Shown here: positions 18,313-28,670 of the stretch, piece after piece | How positions within the stretch are numbered: the first letter of the stretch is position 1 | Layout: every line of letters starts with the position of its first letter | From: Novosphingobium sp. | Lineage (GTDB): Bacteria > Pseudomonadota > Alphaproteobacteria > Sphingomonadales > Sphingomonadaceae | Direction: 5' to 3' | Length of the DNA: 64,000 nt | NCBI GenBank assembly: GCA_017744735.1 | Contig: JAGIAR010000005.1 | Coordinates: forward strand, 176,909 to 240,908 | Notes under the pieces: model-generated | What the model was told of the DNA's origin: nothing | What the model saw: the letters and a program-made list of their open reading frames with translations, nothing else | Database searches by the model: none | Position numbers and translations under genes: made by a program

Positions 18313-18522
18313 TTATTCGCCGGGACAGGCCAGCAAGGCCGCTTCCTTGTCGCGCTTCGCCTTGTCGCGGGCCGTCTGGACCAACCGTTCACGCTGGGCC
18401 ATCTGCAACCACGCCGCTTCGGAGCGCAAGGCGCGGTCACGGACATTGTCGAGTGTGGCCCGCTCTGCCGCGGCGGCTTCTTCCCGAGCGCGCGTGACGC
18501 AGAATTCATACGTGAACGACAT
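18313..18522 (-). CDS. Small charged helical protein, unknown function
   Basis: A 69-residue, Ala/Arg/Glu-rich, probably all-helical protein (MSFTYEFCVTRAREEAAAAE onward). The ATG at 18522 is preceded by GGAGAAC at good spacing, which supports translation. It lies 74 bases downstream of the cold-shock gene on the same strand and may be read from the same transcript. No domain is recognised. Confidence 0.65.
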   Translation of the reverse strand: MSFTYEFCVTRAREEAAAAERATLDNVRDRALRSEAAWLQMAQRERLVQTARDKAKRDKEAALLACPGE

Positions 18523-18596
18523 CGGCGTTCTCCTTCATGTGGGACCGACACCGGATACGGGGCGCGGCATGAGCCGCGCCCCGAAACCTTGCCGCG

Positions 18597-18803
18597 TCAG
18601 GCGGCAGCGAGGTTCACTGCCGAAGCCTTGCCGTTGCGGCCGGTTTCGATCTCGTAGGACACACGCTGGTCCTTATCGAGGGTGCGCATTCCGGCAGCCT
18701 GCACGGCAGAGATGTGGACGAAACTGTCCGGGGCGCCATCCTCCGGCGCGATGAAGCCATAGCCCTTGTCTTCGTTGAAGAATTTTACGGTGCCGATCGG
18801 CAT
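18597..18803 (-). CDS. Cold-shock protein, CspA family
   Basis: A 68-residue single-domain RNA/ssDNA chaperone with the cold-shock OB fold. RNP1 is KGYGFI and RNP2 is SFVHIS. The N-terminal GTVKFFNEDKG and C-terminal GKASAVNL are standard. The start is supported by AAAGGAAA seven bases upstream. The 200-base gap upstream is long enough to contain the leader typical of cold-shock genes. Confidence 0.96.
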   Translation of the reverse strand: MPIGTVKFFNEDKGYGFIAPEDGAPDSFVHISAVQAAGMRTLDKDQRVSYEIETGRNGKASAVNLAAA

Positions 18804-19004
18804 TGGTGTTTCCTTTCAAGAAACGGAAAGCCGGCCGCACAAGCGCGGCGCGGGTCGTGCGTCGTGTCGTCCTGAAAGGAAGTCGAAAAAAGGGCCGCAG
18901 GAAATCCGGGGCCTCGAATTGCCGAAGTCCGTTGCAAATCCAACGTCAGCGAAACATCGGTTACCACGGAAACCGCGCGGAACCTAATTTATTCGCCCTA
19001 CCGC
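18804..19004 (-). promoter_or_regulatory. Putative cspA promoter and 5' leader
   Basis: 201 bases separate the cold-shock start codon from the yitT-family stop, all upstream of the cold-shock gene on the reverse strand. Cold-shock mRNAs usually have long structured leaders, and the small readings seen here in either direction have no family resemblance. The assignment rests on position only. Confidence 0.35.
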
Positions 19005-19622
19005 TCAACGCCCGAGATAGCGCTCGGGCCGGTGATAGGCGATCAATATGCCGTTGATCGCGACCACGCTGAGCAGCGACCAGCCGAGCTTGGCGAGCGG
19101 AATCTCGGTCGCCGCGACCGCCAGGATCAAGGCATCGAACAGCAGCCCGAGCCGGCCGACATTCCACCCGCGGCTCTTCTGCAGCCACAGCGCGACGATG
19201 TTCGAGCCGCCGACCCCGCAATTGTGCCGCACCAGCGCCAGTATGCCCATGCCGATCACCGTCCCGCCCGCGAGCGCCGCGAAGGCCGGATGGACGTGGC
19301 GGATTTCGGTCGCCGCCTGCATCACCTGCACCAGCGTGAGCACCAGCAGGATCGCGAGCGCGGTCTTGACCACGAACTCGCGCCCGAGGGTGAAGGCGCC
19401 GAGCATCAGGAACGGCAGGTTGAGCGCGAAGAACAGCAGCCCGACCGGCCAGCCCGTCTGGTAGGAAACCAGCAGCGCAAGGCCCGCGACCCCCGCGGTA
19501 ACGATCCCGGAAACTTTCATCAGCACCATGCCGATCGCGATCAGCGTGCTGCCGGTGAGCAGCGCGTAGATGTCCTCGAGCAGCGAATGCTCGGTCGGGT
19601 CGGGGACGAGAGGGTAGGTCAT
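19005..19622 (-). CDS. YitT family membrane protein
   Basis: A 205-residue inner-membrane protein with five to six hydrophobic helices. GSTLIAIGMVLMKVSGIVTAG-like and GWPVGLLFFALNLPFLMLG segments, and the later HNCGVGGSNIVALWLQKSRGWNVG, match the YitT family (PF02588), of unknown transport or signalling role. The C-terminal DUF2179 domain of longer relatives is absent; this is the short form. It starts with ATG at 19622 and has no clear operon partner. Confidence 0.88.
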   Translation of the reverse strand: MTYPLVPDPTEHSLLEDIYALLTGSTLIAIGMVLMKVSGIVTAGVAGLALLVSYQTGWPVGLLFFALNLPFLMLGAFTLGREFVVKTALAILLVLTLVQVMQAATEIRHVHPAFAALAGGTVIGMGILALVRHNCGVGGSNIVALWLQKSRGWNVGRLGLLFDALILAVAATEIPLAKLGWSLLSVVAINGILIAYHRPERYLGR

Positions 19623-19711
19623 GGCGCGCCGAAATACCCCGACGCGCCGCCTCCAGGCAATTTCGTGCTTGGCGCGGGCACTGTTCTTTTATTGCGCCGC
19701 GGCGCGCCCGC

Positions 19712-20635
19712 TCACTTGGTTTTCCCGTCCATCGCGTCGCCGATCAGGCTGGCGAGCGAGCGGCCGGTCGCAAGCACGCCGGTGCGGAACGCCGCATCGT
19801 TCACCGCGAAAGTATAGTCGCCGCTCTTGGTCGACCATTCGTCGCCGAAGGTTTCCTCCTTCACCCCGAGCTCGGTGAACTCGCCGGCGAAGGGCGCGGG
19901 CGTACGCACGCCATGCTCGGGTACGTTGATGCTGCACCATCCGCCCTTGGCCGTGGCCCCGTAGACATAGGCACCCGCGAGATGCATCGCCGGATCGAAG
20001 CTGATGCTCGCGTGCGTACCGCTGTAGGTCTGGCTGGTCGAACCGCCGAGCTGCGGCAGCGTGAGGTAGATCTCGGGCAGCAGCAAGGTCGCGCCGGTGC
20101 GTTGCGCCGCCTTGCCGAAATTGGCCGCCGGGCCCATCAACCCGTAGGACAGCGCCTGTTCGTCGCTCGGGGCCGCCACCGCGAAATCGGTGCCGGGAAA
20201 GAGCCGCGCATCATGGGTCGGAACGCCGTAGCGGGGATTGTCCGGCCACCGTTCCTTGTCGGCCACGTCGCCCTTCACGTCGTCCCAGGTCAGCACCGTA
20301 TAGCCGGAGGCGCGGAGCCGGGCGACGATCGCGTCGGTGATCTGGCCCGACAGCTCCTGCAGCTCGGACCGGGACAGCCCCTCGATGAACACGCGCGCCT
20401 TGGCCTTGGCCTTGCCCAACCCGCCCCCCGCGCTGAGCCTGGTGCGCGCGGTGACGTAGAGATAGGTCGTCGGAACGAGATAGGTGGTGCCCTTGGCGCA
20501 GGTCTTGAGCGTGCCGTAGGTCACCCGGTCGCGGTTGATCTCGAACTTCGCGCCGTTGAAATCCTGCGCCGGCGGCGCCGCGCCGCCCAGCAGGGCGAGC
20601 GCCATGGCCGCGGCCAGTGCATTGCGAATTTTCAT
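19712..20635 (-). CDS. Exported protein of unknown function
   Basis: A 307-residue protein with a signal peptide (MKIRNALAAAMALALLGGAA) and a mature domain starting PPAQDFNGAKFEINRDRVTYG. It contains YLVPTTYLYVTARTRLS, VFIEGLSRSELQELSGQITD and a segment TGATLLLPEIYLTLPQLGGS that recalls periplasmic assembly or ABC-type multiheme-locus proteins, but I do not recognise a family. The ATG at 20635 is favoured over the in-frame ATG at 20644 because it has GGGGGA at good spacing. It is downstream of the metzincin gene on the same strand, with an 86-base gap. Confidence 0.7.
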   Translation of the reverse strand: MKIRNALAAAMALALLGGAAPPAQDFNGAKFEINRDRVTYGTLKTCAKGTTYLVPTTYLYVTARTRLSAGGGLGKAKAKARVFIEGLSRSELQELSGQITDAIVARLRASGYTVLTWDDVKGDVADKERWPDNPRYGVPTHDARLFPGTDFAVAAPSDEQALSYGLMGPAANFGKAAQRTGATLLLPEIYLTLPQLGGSTSQTYSGTHASISFDPAMHLAGAYVYGATAKGGWCSINVPEHGVRTPAPFAGEFTELGVKEETFGDEWSTKSGDYTFAVNDAAFRTGVLATGRSLASLIGDAMDGKTK

Positions 20636-20721
20636 GTTGCCCATCCCCCGATCAGCACGCCGCCTCCCCATGCGGCGAGGAGAGGATAACACCGTCCGCG
20701 CGAAGGTGCGAGAGGCTCCCG

Positions 20722-21522
20722 TCAGGCGGCGACCCCGACCAGCCGTCCGAGCAGGTGATAGGGCTGGACGAGCCGGATCGGCGTGCCGTTGATCTCCTTG
20801 AGCCGGCCCGACCAGACCAGTTCGTAGAGGGTCTTGAGATCGGACTTGTCGAGATCGGTTATCCGGCAGTTGTCGCCGTAGTTCATGATGCTGTGCGGAT
20901 CGTCGATAGTGCCGAAGCTGACCGCGGGCGCGGCCTGCTCCTTCAGCAGCGCGAACCAATGGCGCAGTCCGAAGATATGGCCGATTTCATGCGCGAGCGT
21001 CTTGGCCGGATCCAGCGCGGGATCGAACATCTTCGGATAGATCCTGAGTTCCTGCTGCCCGCCGCCGGGAAAGAAAGCTTCCGCCAGCACGAAGCCCCCG
21101 GCGACTTGCTTGTCCGCCACCAGCGGCTTGATCTCGAAATCCCACGCCTCGTCATCGTAGCTGAACTTAACGGGTGCGGCATCGCCCCACACCTTCACCG
21201 CGGTGGCGAACAGCATCTCGACCCTCGCCGTGATCTGCTGCGGAAATTGCCAGCGGCGCAGCGCCTGCGGATTGAAGCGCCAGTTCAGGACCGTGCCCTG
21301 TTCCCACAGGCCGACAAAGCCGCCGGTGGCATTGATGACGAGTTCTTCGGCAGACGCCCCGTCGGGCTCGGCAGAGCCACGCGGCTCGGTCTCGCAAACC
21401 ACCTCCTGGCCGATCTTGAAGACGTCGTCGAACGCGTCGTCCCCATCGTATGGCGCAAGCGCATCGCCGCCTGGCTTCTCCTCAGCGACAAGGCCTTTGC
21501 GCAGCCTGGTCAGTTCGAGCAT
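20722..21522 (-). CDS. Metzincin-type zinc metalloprotease (M10-like)
   Basis: A 266-residue protein with a complete metzincin signature HEIGHIFGLRH (zinc ligands His178, His182, His188; catalytic Glu179) and a Met-turn SIMNYGDN (Met213). The upstream QELRIYPKMFDPALDPAKTL is the usual helix leading to the active site. There is no signal peptide, propeptide Cys-switch or RTX repeat, so the protein looks cytosolic or leaves by an unusual route. The N-terminal 60 residues are acidic and low in hydrophobicity. The ATG at 21522 follows AGGGGGA. It is divergent from the heme-binding-like gene 196 bases away. Confidence 0.8.
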   Translation of the reverse strand: MLELTRLRKGLVAEEKPGGDALAPYDGDDAFDDVFKIGQEVVCETEPRGSAEPDGASAEELVINATGGFVGLWEQGTVLNWRFNPQALRRWQFPQQITARVEMLFATAVKVWGDAAPVKFSYDDEAWDFEIKPLVADKQVAGGFVLAEAFFPGGGQQELRIYPKMFDPALDPAKTLAHEIGHIFGLRHWFALLKEQAAPAVSFGTIDDPHSIMNYGDNCRITDLDKSDLKTLYELVWSGRLKEINGTPIRLVQPYHLLGRLVGVAA

Positions 21523-21718
21523 GATCGTTCCCCCTTCGCCGCCGGCATAGCTCCGGAGAACAGGGCGCGGATGCGGAATGGCTCGACAATCGAGCGGATA
21601 TGTCCCGAAAGCCGCGGAAACGCGCATTTGTTACATTCATTTCCGAGGTTATCGCGCTCGTCTCGGAATTTCCCGCCGCGCATCCTGAGCGACGCGTTGA
21701 ACGACGGGGGGACCAGAC

Positions 21719-22708
21719 ATGCCGATCGATACCAATTTCAGTTTCCACCACCTCCATACGGGCCAGCCGGGTGCGCTCGTCAAAGGCTTCATAGCCGGGG
21801 AGGAGGATTACCTCGGCCTGCTGCGCGGGCTGGCTGGGACCTATCCGGCGCACAATCCGCAGCGGAAGTGGAAGGGCAGCGGGTTCAACATGATCTGGCG
21901 GCCGAACTTCGCCAACGCATCCGGTAGCCAGCCGCACTTCCTGCAATTGAACATGACCAACGAGGAACTCAGCTTCACCGAGATCAGCGGATCGACCGGC
22001 ATCGCCAACCGCGGCCTGCTGCAGGAGGACATTTTCCTCGGCGGGGCGACCTATCTGCAAACCATCGCCGACAGCTTCGACAACACCGACCAGCACTTCG
22101 AGGTGGGCGTGTTCAACCGCGTGCCCCCGACGACCGATCCCGCCGAGCCCGAAACGGTCACCCGCCTCGGAACCATCCCGCACGGAACGACGATCAACTT
22201 GCAGGGCACGGCCTTCGTCACCGATGTGCCGCAGATCGCCGCGGCCTCGATCACGCCGTTCGGGATCGGCAGTCCGGACGATGGCCAAAGCGGGCTGGTC
22301 CACTTTCCAGAGGAAGTTCTGGCCAACGCGCTCGATTCGAGAACCGACCTCGCGCGGGTCGCCTCGCTCGACCAGGCGCATCTGGCCAACCCCAACCTGT
22401 TCCTGCTGGACGCACTCGCCGGCCAGACGATCACCAGGACCACCGTGATCCTGCTCAGCTCGGATTCGGCCGCAGCCGGCGCGGTGCCGGATGCCGGCGG
22501 CGGGGTGGACAACATCGCCTTTCTCAAAGGCAAGGCGGCCGGGCCCAACGCGGTGGCGCCGAAGGTCACCGCGATCTTCTGGATCGAGGAAGGTCAGGAC
22601 GCCGACGGGAGCGCGCTGCTGCAGCTGCAATATACCCAGCGGGTGCTGCTGGACTTCGGCGGGCTGAGCTGGCCGCACATCACCGTCGGCACGCTGAGGC
22701 CGGCCTGA
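21719..22708 (+). CDS. Heme-binding-like beta-barrel protein
   Basis: A 329-residue protein without a signal peptide. The N-terminus FSFHHLHTGQPGALVKGFI leads to KWKGSGFNMIWRPNF, a WxGxGFNxIWRP motif that also occurs in proteins annotated as heme-binding in bacteria and fungi, reminiscent of the nitrobindin GxWxGxG motif. Other conserved segments are GTIPHGTTINLQGTAF, FLKGKAAGPNAVAP and the terminal FGGLSWPHITVGTLR. Function is inferred from this resemblance only. GGGGGGA lies eight bases before the ATG. A strong hairpin follows the stop. Confidence 0.6.
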   Translation: MPIDTNFSFHHLHTGQPGALVKGFIAGEEDYLGLLRGLAGTYPAHNPQRKWKGSGFNMIWRPNFANASGSQPHFLQLNMTNEELSFTEISGSTGIANRGLLQEDIFLGGATYLQTIADSFDNTDQHFEVGVFNRVPPTTDPAEPETVTRLGTIPHGTTINLQGTAFVTDVPQIAAASITPFGIGSPDDGQSGLVHFPEEVLANALDSRTDLARVASLDQAHLANPNLFLLDALAGQTITRTTVILLSSDSAAAGAVPDAGGGVDNIAFLKGKAAGPNAVAPKVTAIFWIEEGQDADGSALLQLQYTQRVLLDFGGLSWPHITVGTLRPA

Positions 22709-22731
22709 TCCCCGCGCCTTCCGGCAGGTGC

Positions 22732-22761
22732 GAAACCGGGCGAGCGAGCTTGCCCGGTTTC
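22732..22761. terminator. Bidirectional terminator hairpin
   Basis: GAAACCGGGC (22732-22741) and GCCCGGTTTC (22752-22761) form a perfect 10-bp stem with a 10-nt loop, between the convergent heme-binding-like gene and the DUF1453-like gene. The A/T-rich outer ends give short U-tracts on both strands. Confidence 0.7.
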
Positions 22762-22777
22762 CGCCCGGCGCCAGAAA

Positions 22778-23296
22778 TCAGGCCGCGGTGCCGCCGTGCT
22801 CGCGCAGCAGGCGCCGGGCCCTGAGCCACATCTCGACCCGCATCACGCCGAACAAGCCGACCGCGAATACGATGAAACCGTCGTTGATCAGCGCCGGGCT
22901 GATCGCCCAGGCATCGCGCTCCATTTCCAGTCCGCTGCGCAGGGCGGTGCGGATCACGATCAGCGCGACAAGGAACAGCAGCGCCCAGGGCGAACCCTGC
23001 GCCATCAGCCGGCCGTCGCCATCGGTCCAGATCCGCATCAGCCTCCCGCGCTGCCAGCCGAGTGCCGCCCCCAGGGCGAATGCCACCACCAGCCAGGGAA
23101 TATCGCCGGGCGCCGGCGGCAACTGCCACAGGCTGAGCGCGGCGATTCCCAGGAACACCACCGGGACCAGCCAGAGCGTCTCCACCTTCAGCGGCCGCAC
23201 CTTGCTCATGCCGCGCATGCGGAAGAACAGCACTACCAGGATTATCAGGCCGGTGAACAGATAGGCGCCGAGCGGTGCCTGGCCGGATTGCTGCAT
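22778..23296 (-). CDS. CcdC-like (DUF1453) membrane protein
   Basis: A 172-residue inner-membrane protein with about five hydrophobic helices. GAYLFTGLIILVVLFFRMRG followed by MSKVRPLKVETLWLVPVVFL matches the N-terminal layout of the CcdC/DUF1453 family. Its activity is unknown. The ATG at 23296 has AGGAG nine bases upstream, whereas the longer reading adds 47 residues without a ribosome-binding site. The gene lies just downstream of the membrane protein at 23392 on the same strand. Confidence 0.72.
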   Translation of the reverse strand: MQQSGQAPLGAYLFTGLIILVVLFFRMRGMSKVRPLKVETLWLVPVVFLGIAALSLWQLPPAPGDIPWLVVAFALGAALGWQRGRLMRIWTDGDGRLMAQGSPWALLFLVALIVIRTALRSGLEMERDAWAISPALINDGFIVFAVGLFGVMRVEMWLRARRLLREHGGTAA

Positions 23297-23391
23297 GGTT
23301 GCGGTCTCCTTGCTGCGAACTCGCTGTTCGGGCTGCCTCAATGGCCGGATCGGCCATCGGGACGCAAGGCTTTCCGCGCAGGCGTCCCGGA

Positions 23392-24057
23392 CTAGTCCCC
23401 CTGCAGCTTCCTGCGGAACAGGCGCCGGGCCAGCCAATCTTCGAGTATCCGCCCGAATACATACAGCACTAGGAAAATTCCGGCGAACGCATAGCCCGCG
23501 ATCGGCGACGGCTTGCCCTCGTCGGGGTCGGGCTTCTTGTCCTTCTTGTCTTTCTTCGGCTTTTCCGGAGCGGGCGCACCGAGGAACTTGTCGATCGGAT
23601 TCAGCGGCACGAGCGGTTTGGCCTCTTCCTTTTCCTTCTTCTTCTGCTGCTCAGCCTTCTCGGCCGCAGTGGGCGGCGCCTGGAGCTTGCCGCGCAGCAG
23701 GTTGAACTCTGCGAAGGCGAGGAACAGCAGCGGCGCGAGGAAGCAGAACAGCAGCGCCCGGCTGACGAGGTGATAGCGCAGCACCGGCCCGCCCCCGTAT
23801 TTGGCCGCGTGCTTGCCCCCCTGCTCGCCGGCGCCCGGCTCGATCCGCAGCACACCGCTGTCGAACACCGACATCTTGTCCTGCGCGGCCTGGTCCTTCT
23901 TGCTGAAGGTAAGGCTATCGCCCGCCAGTTCGTGGCTGGTCCCGGCCTGGCCGAACAGCCCCTCGAGCCGCGCGAAGGCTTCCCCGGTGGATTGGCCCGC
24001 GGGCAGCGGCAGGGTGCCGCGAATATGCCAGATCCAGTCGATGAAGCGCAGGTTCAC
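23392..24057 (-). CDS. Two-span membrane protein of unknown function
   Basis: A 221-residue protein. The N-terminal soluble domain starts MNLRFIDWIWHIRGTLPLP and extends to about residue 95. A membrane span follows (VSRALLFCFLAPLLFLAFAEF), then a highly charged Lys/Glu/Pro cytoplasmic or periplasmic loop (KAEQQKKKEKEEAKPL; PEKPKKDKKDKKPDPDEG) and a second span (IAGYAFAGIFLVLYVFGRIL). No named domain is recognised. Related short proteins appear in sphingomonads. It is upstream of the DUF1453-like gene by 95 bases. Confidence 0.7.
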   Translation of the reverse strand: MNLRFIDWIWHIRGTLPLPAGQSTGEAFARLEGLFGQAGTSHELAGDSLTFSKKDQAAQDKMSVFDSGVLRIEPGAGEQGGKHAAKYGGGPVLRYHLVSRALLFCFLAPLLFLAFAEFNLLRGKLQAPPTAAEKAEQQKKKEKEEAKPLVPLNPIDKFLGAPAPEKPKKDKKDKKPDPDEGKPSPIAGYAFAGIFLVLYVFGRILEDWLARRLFRRKLQGD

Positions 24058-24133
24058 GCGAACGCCTTTCGGAAGAGCGAATTCAGGAAACCGCGCGCAC
24101 GGCGGCAGACGGGGAAGTCCCCGGGGCGGTACC

Positions 24134-25117
24134 TTATTCGGCCGGCACGGCCGCGGGCGGCCGGGCGAAGCGGTGCCGGATGCTCTTCCACCCCTCGGTG
24201 AAGGGATAGGTCATCTGTTCGCGGATCGACATGCGGCGGCCGCCTTCCTGGCCGAGCAGTTCGGCCTCGCCGTCGATGCAGGTGCCGAAAATCCGGTCGA
24301 TGAAGATATAGGCCCCGGCAAAATTGCTGCGGGTCGATTCATAGTCCTGCGAATGGTGCAGGCTGTGGTGCTCGGTGGTGTTGAACAGGAAGCGCCACCA
24401 GCGCGGCGAATTGAAGCGCACGTTGATGTGCTGATAGGCGCCGATCGCCATGCCCATCGCGCTGGCCAGCAGGAAGGCGCGGGGCACGAAATCGAAGAAC
24501 CCGCCGATCCCCAGACCGATCAGGAACAGCTCGACCGGATTGCCGACGGCACCTTTGTTCACGTTGAGCTGGGTGATGTAGTGATGCACCGAATGCGGCA
24601 GCCACAGCGGGTACCAATTGTGCATCCCGCGGTGCATCCAGTACTGCAGAAAATCGAAGATGAACGAGATCAGGAAGGCCTGCACCAGCAGCGGCAGCGT
24701 GGTGAACCAGGCGAATTTCTCGAGATGGAAATGCGTCTGGATCGCTTCGATGATCGTATCGCTGCCGACGAATTCGTCCACCACCCCGAGGAAGGTGAAG
24801 CCGATCGCTACGTAGAACGCATCGGTCGCCAGTTCCTTCCAGGTGATCGCCCAGCTTTCGTGGCGCGGGAAGCGCCATTCGAGCACCATGAAGAACAGCA
24901 TCAGGACCAGGCCCATGATCGCGGCGGTGGTGCCGGTGGCGATCGAGTTGGGCGCGTAATACCAGAAGGCGACCAGCGCCAGCAGCAGCGTGGGCTGGAA
25001 ATAGGTGAAGAACGCGACCTTGAACCGCCCGCCTTCGACCTGGGGGATGTTGTCCCAGCCGATGATCACCGGGGCTTGCGTCCCGACCACCCGATTGCCT
25101 ACGCGAATTCCGTCCAT
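24134..25117 (-). CDS. Sterol desaturase/fatty acid hydroxylase superfamily protein
   Basis: A 327-residue membrane di-iron enzyme. The histidine boxes are HRGMH, HSVHH and EHHSLHHSQDY, the HxxxH/HxxHH arrangement of the superfamily, embedded among four to five membrane helices. Members hydroxylate or desaturate sterols, carotenoids, sphingolipids or fatty acids using O2. No lipid or carotenoid neighbour is present, so the substrate is open; hydroxylation of a fatty acid or sphingolipid is one option in this order of bacteria. Confidence 0.88.
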   Translation of the reverse strand: MDGIRVGNRVVGTQAPVIIGWDNIPQVEGGRFKVAFFTYFQPTLLLALVAFWYYAPNSIATGTTAAIMGLVLMLFFMVLEWRFPRHESWAITWKELATDAFYVAIGFTFLGVVDEFVGSDTIIEAIQTHFHLEKFAWFTTLPLLVQAFLISFIFDFLQYWMHRGMHNWYPLWLPHSVHHYITQLNVNKGAVGNPVELFLIGLGIGGFFDFVPRAFLLASAMGMAIGAYQHINVRFNSPRWWRFLFNTTEHHSLHHSQDYESTRSNFAGAYIFIDRIFGTCIDGEAELLGQEGGRRMSIREQMTYPFTEGWKSIRHRFARPPAAVPAE

Positions 25118-25567
25118 GCCAACCCGCCCCTGCGCCGACCGCCCGTGGATAATCGCCGATTCCGGTAATACCGAATGGCCGGTTCATATTATCGTGTTGC
25201 AGTGCGGTGTAAACCTTCTATTCCGCGATTTGCCCGCTGTTTCGGGGCCAAACTCCGCTTTCCTACACGCGCCGGTTCTGTTTGAGTCCCCGGCAATGCC
25301 ACGCCTGACCCCTTCCGCCAGATCGCGCATTCCGGGGACGCCGGGCGAAGGTCACACGCGGTTTGCGCGCGTTGCCGGATTTTCCGTTTTTTCCGAGGCG
25401 CTTGCCGGCAGAAACCGGCGGAAGGTCACACGGTTTCGCACCTCGTTCTAAGTCACACCCGCCGGTGCCGGCCAGCGGCGCGTGCCGCGACGCTTGCTCC
25501 GGGCCCGCGCAGCCACTATCTGCGCCGCAACTCCGAAATCCCTCCAGAACACCCTCAAGGACCACTG
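25118..25567. promoter_or_regulatory. Long divergent intergenic region upstream of ettA
   Basis: 450 bases with no credible gene between the divergent desaturase and ettA. The left 150 bases are AT-richer. The middle holds repeated GGTCACACG(CG)GTTT elements (listed separately). The last 60 bases before the ettA ATG contain CCTCAAGGACC, giving AAGGA upstream of the start. Confidence 0.5.
25346..25458 (+). repeat. Repeated GTCACAC elements upstream of ettA
   Basis: GAAGGTCACACGCGGTTT at 25347-25364 recurs as GAAGGTCACACGGTTT at 25421-25436, 74 bases later, and a shorter AAGTCACACC at 25450-25459 follows. The two long copies differ only by an inserted CG, and both are followed by a GC-containing GCG or CGC. 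They could be a direct-repeat regulator site or remnants of a small duplication. Confidence 0.6.
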
Positions 25568-27236
<1,669 letters not shown>

Positions 27237-27247
<11 letters not shown>

Positions 27248-28577
27248 GCTTTTCGGGGCGCGGCTCCTCCGCCGCCTTGGCCTCGGGCACGAAGGCCTTG
27301 GCGAGGTGGTGGTAGAGCCGCTCCTTGCACACCTTGCTGCCGGCCCAGTCGGCGATCAGCGCGGTGGCGAACAGCGGCAGGATCATGTCGGAGGAATTGG
27401 TCGTCTCGGCCAGGATGATGATCGCGGTCAGCGGCGCGCGGACCACGCCGGTAAAATAGCCGGCCATGCCGAGCAGCACGATCGCGCCGGCCTCCTCCGG
27501 GCGGAACAGCGGCGCCATCAGCTCGCCGAAGCCTGCCCCAACCGCCAGCGACGGGGCGAAGATCCCGCCGGGAATCGCGCTGGCGCTGGTCGCGAGTGCG
27601 GCGACGAACTTGGCCGGGCCGAACCACGGGCTTCCGCCCTCGCCTGTCAGCATCGCGCGGGTCGGCTCGTAGCCGGTGCCCCAGGTCTGGCCCTTGGTCG
27701 CGAAGCCGATCGCGGCGACCACCAGGCCGCAGATCAGGGCGGAGATCACCGGGCGGCTGCGCAGCAGGCCGGTCCAGCGCCCGCCGGGGCCGCGCAGCGC
27801 GATGAACAGGCGCGAGAACAGCCCGCCCAGCGCCCCCCCGGCCAGCCCCGCCAGGGGCGCGGCGACCAGCATGGTCGTCAGCGGCAGATGCGCGGTCACC
27901 TGGCCGAAATAGATATAGTCGCCGCTGATCCCCCGGCTGGTCAGCCCCGCGATCATCACCGCGCCCATCGCCATCACCGCGACCCGCTGCTCATAGGCGA
28001 CCGCGAGTTCCTCGATCGCGAAGGAGATGCCCGCCAGCGGGGTGTTGAACGCCGCTGCAACGCCCGCCGCTCCGCCCGCGATCAGCACGCCGGCGCTCAC
28101 CGGCACGCGCAGCAGGCGGTGCGCCGTGACCATGATCGCCGCGCCGAGCTGCACCGTGGGCCCTTCGCGGCCCACCGGCGCGCCGCCGAACAGGGCGACG
28201 ATCGTCAGCAGAAGCTTGGCGATTCCGGCGCGCAGCGAGACCAGCGCCTGCTCGCCCTCACCCGCCGGATTGCGTGCCGCAGCGATCACCTGGGGGATGC
28301 CCGAGCCGCGCGCTTCGAGCGCGACCTTGCCGGTCAGCCAGGCGACCAGCGCGAAGATCGCCGGGGTCAGCGCCAGGCAGGCGTAGGGATGACTGGCGTA
28401 GACTTGCCCGAAGCCACGCTGGGCCAGATCGCCCGCCCGCGCGAACAGCAGGGCCGCGACCCCGACTCCCAGCGCACCGATCAGCGTCGCCAGGCGGCGG
28501 CGCCATTGCGCGAGTTCCGGCCCCGTGGCCGGTTCGATCCGGCGCAGCCAGTCGCCGATCGGCGAAATCCACTTCAT
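27237..28577 (-). CDS. ClC family chloride channel/transporter
   Basis: A 446-residue membrane protein of the ClC fold, with the anion-pathway motifs GSGIPQV (91-97), GREGPTVQ (gating Glu138) and GIFAPSLAVGAGFG. The internal FAIEEL keeps the second glutamate known from E. coli ClC-ec1 Glu203, which suggests an H+/Cl- antiporter instead of a channel. GSGIPE is changed to GSGIPQ. No CBS domains follow. I use the ATG at 28577 (MKWISPIGDW); an in-frame start at 28628 would add 17 residues. It overlaps ettA tail to tail. Confidence 0.92.
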
Positions 28578-28670
28578 GCGGGCGGCCTTAGCCACCGATG
28601 ACGGGTTTCGCCAAGTGCCGAGGGACAAAATACCTTAGCTTCGGGGAAATCGAATCGAATTGGGGCAATT

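Noticed and set aside
18803..19057. Basic 84-residue forward reading upstream of cspA
   Set aside because: No ribosome-binding site or family resemblance; it overlaps the probable cold-shock leader in antisense.
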